64,000 nt of DNA from Aldrovandia affinis. Lineage: Eukaryota; Chordata; Actinopteri; Notacanthiformes; Halosauridae. The DNA lies in contig JAINUG010000033.1 of NCBI GenBank assembly GCA_029706075.1, positions 2,728,001 to 2,792,000 on the forward strand, given 5' to 3'. Below are positions 36,373-47,973 of the stretch, piece after piece. Each line of letters starts with the position of its first letter. The stretch's first letter is position 1. A program made the position numbers and the translations under genes. Under the pieces are notes generated by a model. The model ran no database searches. It had not been told where the DNA came from and saw only the letters and a program-made list of their open reading frames with translations.

Positions 36373-39300
36373 GTAAGCAGTTCTGTCACGCGTTCTGCCG
36401 CTCCCTGGCTTTAATCGCGCCATGTCACAGAGGTGCCCTTAAAGTGGCTTGCCCACTCAGTGTACACACAACAACCCAGCCCTGATCGCACTTTGTATCC
36501 TTTCAGGTAAGTCATCACAGTTTGTGAATGTGACCTACGTGTTCAGTAGCATAGCATACTGAAAATTCCCCAATCAACAGCCAGTATAATTCCATCCCTA
36601 TTGACCAAATAACATTTGATTGTAGTACATTGTTGTCGTACATTTATCGTGATACTGTCTGTTTTAGTTGCGAGGTGATTCAATAATGTTGAAGCACTTT
36701 GTCATGCGTCTGTGCCCCATAGAGCAAAGCAAACAGAGTGCTGTGTGCAAACAGAGTGCATTATCAGGAAGGTATGCTGAATAGCACAACCTAGAAGTGC
36801 CAGATCAAGGTTTCTTTGTCTGGCTGTTGCATGGATGTTGAAAAGTCAATGTGGCTTAGTTATATAACTGTAAGTTAACTAAGTCAACCCTGATGAGGCA
36901 CTCTATTTAAAATAAATTATGTCATGTTTAGACACACCCACGTCTGCCACTTCTAGCTTTTGAGATGAATTGAAATCACGGAGTTAAAACATGCTGTCAG
37001 CATGCACTTTCTCAATGGAAACAACACGATAAAACACTCGAGTCACAATCCATAGAATCTTTTTAAATGTACCCAAAATGGCTTCAGTTCATAAATGACA
37101 TGGGAAAAATGCTCAAACCTCAAATAATTTCCTCTGTGCTAGAGCCATGTTGTTTTGTTTTATTCCTCAAAGTAATCTGTTTCACATTACTGGAACAAGA
37201 ATATATCCATTGTAAATGAAGTCAGTTTGTTTAAATGATTTGCATCCGTTTACTTTTAGGGCAAAGGTTATTGGTTTGATTTGAACAGACTTGAATGAAA
37301 GAAAGGGTCATTAAGCATTTTGGAGTATGATTGTGACACCCCCACTTGAAACACAGACCCACATTTTGTAGTGAGCGTAGAGTGATGCATCACGAGCCTA
37401 CATTTCGTGGAGCTGTTATGTGTTATCAGTACATCACCGACTTGAGCCAATCATATTTTGCTATAGAGCTAAACATATTTTTATTGGTTAATTCAAGTCA
37501 GACAGGGAGTCAACAGCTAGCCAGCATTCTTACATTGCCTGTTAGATGTGACATACAATTACCTGAAGTTTAAATCCCAACACTGTATTATAGATTGGAG
37601 TAGCAAGGAAATAACAATGCAATAATACTGTGAGATGACTAGGAGTGTGTTATGGGTGTGCTCTCACCATGCATCAGGATATGTTGAGTGAAGGGCATTG
37701 TCTTGAATTTTCTCTCTTTCCCTCCCCAGCAAAGTCACTGCAGGAGTTTGCTGGCGTTCTAAGGAACCTGGAGGACGAGAGGACCCGGATGGTGAGTGTC
37801 GGGCACACACAGGCACAGTTTACAGAAGGTTGTGGGTTCCCTCATCTTAACACCTGAAAAACAATTGTTTAATTAATATTATATAGGCCTATGTATGTAT
37901 ATTTACAATGACTGACTTGAAATGTTGGCCTGCATATTTCAAGCAGTCACTGTGTGTTCTTTTGTGTGGAACTGAACTTGGTGATCTAGGCACAAAGGCA
38001 GTCCTCAAACAGTCTGTGTGTCCCAGAGGGCGAGCTGTCTGCTCTCTTTGTGTTTGGGGAACAGGAGGGTAGATTCATTCTTTGAAGATTAAGCAGTGGA
38101 CCCTTTGTGTTCCGGCTGATCATACAAGCGCGCGCACACACGCACACAGGGACTGCAGAGGTACCCCCATGGGGGGGAGAAGCCCCGCGTGACTCCCTTT
38201 CTCTCTGTCTCGCGTCTTGCCATCAGATTGAAAACGCGGGCGATGTCCTGATCACCCCGCTGGAGAGGTTTCGGAAGGAGCAGATCAGCGCTGCCAAGGT
38301 AACGCCCTCTGCACTGTGGTTGGCATGCCTGTGTCAGGGGTGGAGATGTGAGGATTTCCTAGTGGAACATAATCCTTAGCGTTATTCACGTCAAGTAATA
38401 TAATATATATATTGTTGTTGTTGTTATTGTTGTGCAGAACACCAGTCTGCCCATTTGAAAGAATATGATAACACACTGACACCTTCTGGCCAACAAAGGT
38501 ATCACACTTGATATGTGTAAAATGATGATACCCATTTACCTACAGTACCAGACACCTTGATCCAGGGATCATATTTTCCAGTTGTACAGTTATTTCCTGA
38601 AGCAAATCAGGTTAAGTACCTTGGTCAGAGGTCAAAGTCAGTGACTTGATTAGAATCTGTAACATTTACCACTGATTGCATGTTAGGTTTCCTTACTTTT
38701 ATGGGACATACTGCCCAAGACTAAACAAAATGTTAATTCTGGATGTCATATATGTCTACCTACATTGATCTCTTACACATACTATACAGCCCTGGAACAT
38801 AATGAATTTGACTGTGCTGTCCATGTCACTGAAACACAATTATGTCACTGAAATACAATGCTTTTAAATGATCAGTGTTACTAAATGGCTTTAAAAGCCT
38901 AAACTTTAAACCTTTAACCATAAAACTAAAGGCCTGTTGTGAAATAGAAAATCATCTTTACTCATCTGACATAAGACATCATTTTTTTCCAAATTCAAAA
39001 AGATGTCAAGTCTATTCTTAAACAGTCTTAAACTAGTTTTCTCAATACAAGTACTTTTTCACAAAACTGAATGTTTTAAATCTGTGTTGAATAATATGGC
39101 TAAAAATATCTTAATTCAATGGGAAATTATGTTTTGGCAACCATCGCTTTCGGCATTTTTGAGGAACTCTTTCTTGTGCCCATTAGCCAATCAGAGTGAA
39201 CTTCACGAAGGGTGGTACATGACATCATAGAATCCAATGGGAAAACATTGTGCGAACACAAATGAAGGACTCCTGTTAACATCGCACTGGTATCAGCTGA

Positions 39301-42300
39301 CCTTTGCATCAATATCGTCAGTAACGCACAATATATTTTTATATTGGTTAGTTGTTTGGTGGGAGTTACAGAAAAAGAGAATTGTAATTTATTTAGTTAG
39401 GCAACACCCTAAACTAGGATCAGTTTCATAGATTGCATATGATGTATTTTGAGTTTACACAGCTGCATAGTTAACTTGAGTGATTCAGCTGAAACCTTGT
39501 TCAAGGGTACAAAAGCAGTACCCACATCCAGGTCTTAAACCTGCAAGCTTCTGGCTACCAGCCTGGATCCCTACATGTTGTGGTTGTTATGTCCAGATTG
39601 TATGTTAGGAATAGTCTGTGCAGCTGTCAGTGGTCAGTCTGAGCTGGCCGGATATGAAAAGCTTGGTTCTGGGACAGAAAGTGGATGACATCAGGCCCGT
39701 AGCAGGTGTCCAGCCAGCACGCTCTCGCAGATAATACAAAACAGCTGGAAAGACCCACCCTGCTGTCTCTCGACTCTCTCCATTTGTCTGTTTTTGGGGG
39801 GCTGGTCAGTGTGTGTGCGTGTGAGTGTTCTCAACACTGAGAACTACGAAGGCGTGAAGTGTAAAACCTCACCAGCACCAGACCTCCCCATGTTTTTTTT
39901 GTTTTTTTTTTTAAACAGGAAGGAGAATGGTGGATGTCCTAAAGGACATACTTAGCTGAGGTGTTGGAGGCATTTTGGAGTAGGTCTGTTTGTATTTAAT
40001 TGCTCTTCCTCTCTGGTGCTGTGCCGCTTGTCATAGGAGGCCAAAAAGAAATATGACAAGGAGACGGAGAAGTACTGCGGCGTTCTGGAGAAGCACTTAA
40101 GCCTGTCCTCTAAGAAGAAAGAGTCGCACCTGCATGAGGTGAACACATCCCCTCCCCTGTATGACCCATACACTTAGCGCTTGCTGTATGCAGGTTTTCA
40201 TGCTGCCAAAGAAACTAACTTTACCACTAGATCAGTAACATAAAGAGGCCCTGCTACCACTGCCTGGACCACTCTCCCCACTCTTTGAGTATTAGTGTAA
40301 GCTCTTTAGTACACTATTGAGTGTCTGTACCATATTATGTCAGTGTTGAAAGTGTAATATTGAGTGTCAATGCTCACCCTATAGTACTGAGTGTCAGTGA
40401 TGATAGTACAGCATTCAGTGTCAGTGCTTACAGGGCAGTATTGTGAGTAAAGTTACAGACAGGGCAGTACTGACTTTCCGAGAGTACAGTATTGAGTGTC
40501 AGTGCTGACTACAGTATTGAGAAAGACATTCTAGTGTTGAGATTGTCAGTGCTGACAATGGGGTACTGATCCTGTCTGTTAAGATTGTGAAATTTTACAA
40601 TGCAAGTAACTACAGTGTGATTGTTATGTCAGCACTGACAGTGTGAGGATTAAGAATGTCAGTACTGATGGCAAGGATGGGAACATCAAAAAATCGATTA
40701 GTTAGTTATTGATATGTTATTGATAAGTGAGCTATCATATTGATATAGTTATTATAAATTACTAGTCAAATGGTGGAAAGTGAATGTGTTTTAGCTAGCT
40801 AAAGAGCTGCATTTGTCCCAAGCTTAAAAGTTTGAAGTAAAAAAAAAAAAAAAAGTTAAAATGTAGCTAGCCAGCCAGCTTTCTAGTTTACAGACACACA
40901 GATTGCATGAAGTTTAAAATCACTAGACTTTCTTGTTATAAATGAGAAATACTTATAATCCTTTAATTTATGCCTTTGTAGTGGGTCAAGTGAAACCCAT
41001 AGGGTGCTTGGAAGTAGAGGAGAGCTAGCTAACTTAGCGAGTTAGCAAGCAAGCTAGTTAACAAGATATTTGGTCTGTTAGTAGTCTCATCCATACCAAT
41101 GAGTTTGACTTAAAGTAAAAAAAATGGTATTATCGATTTCTATTGATAATGTATGGTCAATTTATTGACAATAAAAAATGGATTAGCGCTCCAGCCTGAA
41201 CTGATTGTATAAGGATTGAGAATGTGAGTAATGATGCTGTGAGCATTGAGAATGTGAGTACTGATGGTGTGAGGATTTGAGAATGTGAGTACTGACTGAG
41301 CATTGAGAATGTGAGTACTGATGGTGTGAGGATTTGAGAATGTGAGTACTGATGGTGTGAGGATTTGAGAATGTGAGTACTGATGGTGTGAGGATTGAGA
41401 ATACGAGTACTGATGCTGTGAGAATTGAGATGTCAATATTGATGGTGTGAGGATTGAGAATGTCAGTACTGACAGCATGATTGCTGACTGTTTGGATTAC
41501 AGGCGGACAGTCAGGTGGACCATGTCAGGCAGCACTTCTACGAGGTCTCCTTGGAGTATGTTTTCAAGGTGCAGGAGGTCCAGGAGCGGAAGATGTTTGA
41601 ATTTGTTGAGCCGGTAGGGAATACCTCTTCTCATTCCTGCAAGGTCTTTACTGTAATATAAAACCAACATGCTCCTGCCCCCAGGCCAGACAAACTTTCA
41701 CAGAGTCACTTAAATATTCAGTGTATGCCTATCTGTGTAGTGTAGCTGTGACTCTAACCACAATTATAGCACAATTGAGAAAAACATTAAATACATAATA
41801 AATCTCATTAAGCAAGACAAGAAGTATCTTATTTAGAAGCTATTGATATGATAGCTGCTGCACTCTATTTAGTGAGATAAACACACTCTGCCATTTCAAT
41901 GAAGAGAAGTCCATTATTTTTAGTTTATGCTGCCCTCTGGTGGTTTCTCTGCATTTCGTTACATGATTCACTGCTTATACAGCATGTCCTGCCCTTTCAT
42001 CAGTAATACATTGACAGCAGCATTCTGAAGATCTCTCAGTGACAATGGACTTTACAGACCAGTGATCTGTGATTATAAATTAAGCTTTGCAAAATGTATT
42101 TTTATTACATGACAAACCCATAGTTTCAAGTGGGGAAGAAAGCTGCTACTTACTTTACATCAGTCTCTTCAAAACAGTAATCTGCAGGCAAGAGGCTTGA
42201 TGTTGCCTGTGGTTAACCTTATAAGTAGCAATTGATAAAGCATACAAATCAATTTTTTTTATCTGTCATTTGTCCAAACTTCTGCTCAGTCTCGAGAGTA

Positions 42301-45300
42301 TAAGTCGGATGATACAATACATTCAACCTGGATAAAGGGTTTTCGCAAACAATCAAGTGCACCTTTTCACTGCCTCTCCTTCGTTCTCAATTTCTTTGTT
42401 GTAGCTACTTGCTTTTCTTCAAGGACTGTTCACATACTACCACCATGGATACGAGCTGGCCAAAGACTTCAACGACTTCAAAACGGATCTCACCATCAGC
42501 ATCCAGAATGTAAGAGCCTTGTGTGAATGGGAGGACTCTAAAAACATCTAAAAAGAGAGTAACATGCTTAACTCAATGTTATGGTATCATGAAAGCACTG
42601 CTAACGGTAGGCTAATCTTATCACTGTTATTGTGTTGTTTCACAAGACATGACTGTCATGTTTGACAGCTGGGTGCTAGTAATGTATTTTTGTTAGTTTG
42701 CTAATGTTAGCAGCTACTTCACCAGCAGCATCATATATAAGATTAGCTACAAGCAATTGCTAGCAAGTCAGTTAAAAAATAATGATAGTGTACACTACAT
42801 TAATGTTAGACACAGTCATGGTTTTCTAAATTGCTTTAGAAAGGTTTTAATAACAACATTGTACTGACGCTTTGTAAATGAACGTTTAGCTTTTTAACTT
42901 GCTAGCTAGCATGCTAATGGTTTTTTTAACATATCAGCAAGTGACGTCTAGTTTATTATCAAGGAGATTGAGAATGTGTGTGTTATTGACTGCTTTGTGT
43001 AAAACGATGCTAAGCGGCAACCTGCTTCTATTATGTTGGATTCATGAAAGTAATAGGCAACGAATAGCGGGTGTCACTGTTGAAAAACACGTAATCATAT
43101 CAGGTATAGTAGTCATATAGTGTATATAGTCATTAAAAGCGACGTGCTTATGGCACGAAGGGTGAGAGGTGTACAGCACACCATAATTCATCCAAATCAA
43201 TGCTAATCACGTATAATGACATAGTAATTTGTTGTTTGTTCACACCCACCCCCACTTGACCCCCAATTATGTACTCCATTTTATTGTGGTGAAAGGAAGG
43301 CTCATAACTTACTGTTCACTTGCTCTTCATTAGATATGACAAAATCGCCAGTTCGCAATGGCAAAGGTATTAAAGGGTAAAGAAAAGCTGATGATCTGAT
43401 TGGCCATAATGCAACCAAATCCTCACCACACCCACAGGCAATTTATTCTTCTTTTACAACTGCTACCTCTTGTCACGACACTACTGGAATGGAGTTGGAC
43501 AAGCCCATTCCTTGGTTGTTGCAGAAACGTATGATACACGCTAATGTGGACATGCATCCAGCTGTTGATTGTGTTGTTCCACCCCCCCTCAGACGAGGAA
43601 CCGCTTTGAGAGCACGCGGTCAGAAGTGGAGATTCTGATGAAGAAGATGAAGGAGAATCCTCATGAGCACAAGAGTATCAGTCCCCACACCATGGAGGGG
43701 TACCTGTTTGTGCAGGAGAAACGTAAGCCTCCCCCACCCCTCCCCACTTCCCTCCCTGCCACACCTCCCTCTGCCCTTCCCTTCCCTCTGCTTCCCCCAT
43801 GTCTCTCCCTGACCTTAAGGGTCAAAGTTCATCTGAGAATGACTACAGTCAGGGCCTGGGCCACATTCCCTTTCAGCCTCCTCAGCAGTCAAGTAGGATT
43901 TCACCCCACAATGATGTGACCGCTCAAACGAGAGCGCCCTGCAACCGTGGCAACCCCTGATCACCGTCCCTCTCCTACCCTATTTCTGATTATCAGTGCC
44001 GGGCTGTTTCCAACACACCATAGACACCCTCCCCCCCATCTCCTCTGTCTCGCTTAGATAAGAGGGCTCCTCCACTGCTGACTTAACCAATTCAGTATGG
44101 AGATTCATGTTGAGGCCCTACACACATGTACACACACAGGCATCCATCCACAGAAATATGCAAACACCCTCTTTAGTTAAAAAACATAACCTGATCCATG
44201 CGGACACACACACACACACACCACTGTACCACAGCCAACCCCCTTATAGCTACACACACACACACACACACAGGCTGGAGTCTGAGGTCTTCCATTGGAT
44301 AACATGCACCTCACCGTCTCTCTCTCTCTCTCTCTCTCCCCCTCTCTCTCCCTCTCTCTCCCTCTCTCCCTCTCTCCCTCTCTCTCCCTCGCTCTCTCTC
44401 GCTCTCTCTTGCTCTCTCTCGCTCTCTCCCGCTCTCTCTCAGGATCCTTTGTTTCCACCTGGGTCAAGTACTACTGCACTTACCACCGTGAACCCAAACG
44501 GGTTACCATGGTGCTGTTTGACCAGAAGTCTGGGGGAAAAGTGGTGAGTGCACACGCCGAGTGATGCTCTCGCAACACTTCCGGGATGTTCTGTACCCAT
44601 TATATTTCGCTGCCTGACCTTGGCTGCACCAGTACGGGATGCGTTGTGGGCACAGTCGGCCTCTGGGTTTGTGCTAATTGAACGAAAGAACATGCTGTGA
44701 GAGAACAAGCCATTCAGCCCGTCTCGGCTCGTAACGTTACCTGTCTATACAATAGTGATGACATGTGTTATCTTTATGACATTTCTTATTCATTAAACAA
44801 AAAAAAAATGGTTTAATATAATTTAAAACCCATAAATATGATGAGCGCAATAAATGCTGCAATAAAATGATCAAGACGTTTGAGTAGGCCAGTAACAATG
44901 GAAAATAGAAAATAGGAGGCTGATTGATATCAGTATGCTTAGTGTAAAACCTTCACTGTGTTGAGTTTGGCCTTGAAGGACCCAACAGACTCTGACTTCA
45001 TTACAAGTACTGGAACAGTGAGCTCTCCCATGCATTAATACTTCTGTTTGAAGAAATATTTTCTAATGACAGTGTGAAACTTACTTCACTAATGACAGAA
45101 TTTGGAGTGAAATTCTCAAATTCAAAGAGTCAAATTCTCTTTAGGATTCCAGCGTCACTCAAATCTGCCCTCTTCTGAGCACCTGTTTTATTTAAAAGCG
45201 TCAAGCGCATTAGGTCCCACTTCATGAGTCATCTGTCATCTTTTTGATCTTTTTCTACCAAAAATCTAAAACTGCTTTCGGATAAAAACCGAAACTCCTC

Positions 45301-47246
45301 TTTTGATTCGTCTCCTTTCTGACCCGCATACATCCAGCTGTGTTGTGTTTTGAATCACTATGCACTTTATTTAGCCATATGCCAAAAGCTCTTTCACTAG
45401 ACTTCCAACAAATTAATTAATTCGGCACTATAGCATTCAGATAAAGTCATTTTAAAGTGTTGCCTAGCTTCATTCTCACAAGCTGCTTTGGGATGGTCGG
45501 ATAATGACATGTCATTGTGCACTAGTGTACCACCCTCCAAAACATTCAGCAAAAATGTCTACCTCCTTTATTAGGTTGGGAGCCTGTCCCTTTTAGAGAA
45601 ACACGGGCACACCCAGAAAAAGGCTGTCAATCAGGCCTACGTGCTGGGACTCGCCCGGCTTTGGGAGAGCGGTGAGAGGAGATGACTGGAAGTCTCACCC
45701 TCTCCTTTGTGTCAAGGCGGCAGATCGGAGATTATTTTTGAGATTTGGGGGTGTGTCTGAAAGTGGTTTTTTAGGGCGTCGGTTGCTCTCTGGGTTCATA
45801 ACCATTGGCGCCGTAGTGGGCATTTTACTTCAGCCTCTGTCTTGGCACCCGCGTTGCCATGCCGGCACAGGAAGCTGGCGGCTGCCCTGCTGTCTCTGCA
45901 GTGCCACTCTGGGAGAGGCCTGCTGGGAATGCGATCACTGCCTCCACACCTGGGTGAGCAAAGCAGCATACAGCTTCACCGGACCCCGCGCATTGATCAG
46001 CCTGTCCAAAACCGACACGCGTAGACCTCCATACCTGCACCCGGGACATTGCTCAGACTGTCCAAAAAAGAAAATCAGGAAACAGAAACATGGCAGCACC
46101 CCTGCACCCATCACAGGCACCAGAGTGTCAGCTCTTCGCCCATCACAGAAGTCCTGACCCAAGCTGAGAACAGCCCCCGGGACGCAAGCCTGCGCGGTAG
46201 CCTACCGCCGCGGGGCCCACTCTGCCCAAGAACAGAAGCACTCTGCGCTGTCCGATACACTCTGAGAGACACTTCACCTCGCCTGGCTCAGTGTGTCCCG
46301 AGAGCCTCTCACCTACAAGGAGGAGAGGTGCCAGACCAGATTAGAGCTGCTCCGCTAAATGGCCGTCGGTCTCCAGCTCCCAGGGCTGTGCTTTTCCACG
46401 GCTAATGGACCGGACCCGGTGAGATGAGCCTGCACTGAAATAACCCGCATTGCAGCCCTGCGACCCACGCTGCGCCCGGCCTGCATGTAGACATGCACAC
46501 CCCACCCCACCCCACCTGCCTTATGGGCCGTTTTGCCAACATTTTGCTCTTTCTGTTAATCCGCTCGCGCGCCAGCTGCTGTTTGCGCCTTGTGTGGTTT
46601 TAGAATGACTGTACGGAAGCTTTTGCTCTTTGTGGTGTTTTTTGATGTTACACTGTCATCAATAATTTTTTTATATATTTATTCAGGGAGACGAAGACAC
46701 CTTCATACTCAAATCTTGCACTCGGAGGAAGACGGACTCCATCGAGAAGAGGTTCTGTTTCGACGTGGAGGCTGTGGACCGGTGAGTCCGATGGGGAGCT
46801 CTGTGGCACGGCCACCAGGTGGTGCTCTTGAAGCTGCCTGAGGGCCTAATGGGCTGGCCTCGGGATAGAGCGTAAAGGATCCTGGCGTGATGCAAACCCC
46901 ACGACACAACAAATCACTCTAATTACAGTTGGAGAACAAATTGTTTATTTGACTGGTGTTTAAAATATTCACTGGTATAAGATATTCATTGGTCTAGGGA
47001 AGAGGCTTGTGTAGTGACGCTGGGGTGGTTGGGGCAGCAGGCAAGTGTGAAATTCTTGCCTCTTTCCTTCCGGCTTTCCCTTTCAGCTGTGCGGACTGCT
47101 TTGATCTCTCTGAAAGAGCTGAGCACACTTGATATTACTGCACACCGGTGTCCGTGTGGTTGCTCTGCTGTGTCCCTCAGACTCACTCAGCCATCTTTGA
47201 TCATTCAACGTGCTTGTGTTTCCTGGACTGTGGTTCTGTGTGTATA

Positions 47247-47308
<62 letters not shown>

Positions 47309-47908
47309 CGTGTGTGTGCGCGTGTGGTGTGTGTGTGTGTGTACGTGTGTGTGCGTGTGTGTGTGTGTGTGCGTGTGGACGTGCATGCGTGCATTTACAT
47401 TTACATTTTTGGCATTTACATTTTTGGCATTTAGCAGACACTCTTATCCAGAGCGACTTACACAATTTGCATTTCTTTACATACAATCCATTTTACTGAA
47501 GCAATTCAGGTTAAGTACCTTGCTCAAGGGTACAACAGCAGTACTCCACCTAGGAATCAAACCAGCAACCTCTGAGTTACAAGCCCAGCTCCCTAGCCAT
47601 TACACTACACTGCTGCGTGCGTGTCTGCTGTACATGCACTCAAAGTGCTGTCTCTTAGGGAGAAGCCTTGTTTTAGGGGCTGTCTGCTCAAGACAAGGTG
47701 GAGTTTGCTATAACATATAACATAGCCCTGCTGCGTGTAAAATGGAAGTTGGTAGTGCTGTGTGCACTACAGGGCCTTCACAGTGTCATCTTTACACCCT
47801 GAGCCGCCATTATGTCAAGGGACCCAGGAGGGATTCCTCAAATATATACATTGGATCAATGGTCAAAGTCGGCCAAGTTACGCACGCACACATGTGCTGT
47901 CATGCCCA

Positions 47909-47973
<65 letters not shown>

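Larger units (their letters stand above)
38299..40036 (+). other. arhgap26: arhgap26 intron, 1,738 bp, with two inverted SINE fragments
   Basis: It holds decayed inverted L2-tail SINE pieces at about 38545-38665 and 39445-39575 and a poly-T run at 39892-39912. Nothing else was recognised. Confidence 0.85.

Noticed and set aside
35717-36485. Open frames of 173 and 127 codons around the first exon
   Set aside because: They are readings of the SINE at 35781; the second runs into the true exon and beyond its GTAAGC donor. Only 36277-36372 is coding by comparison with GRAF1.
41214-41485. Regular repeats of about 30 bp, CRISPR-like spacing
   Set aside because: Units are directly adjacent without unique spacers and the context is a vertebrate intron; it is a minisatellite.
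44107-44547. Ser-Leu-rich 146-codon frame running into the PH exon
   Set aside because: It is a translation of the CT microsatellite in another frame than the PH domain; the exon has its own acceptor at 44442.
45672-46405. Open frames of 118-161 codons in the intron between two PH exons
   Set aside because: GC-rich intron, no domain, and the flanking PH exons join in frame without it.
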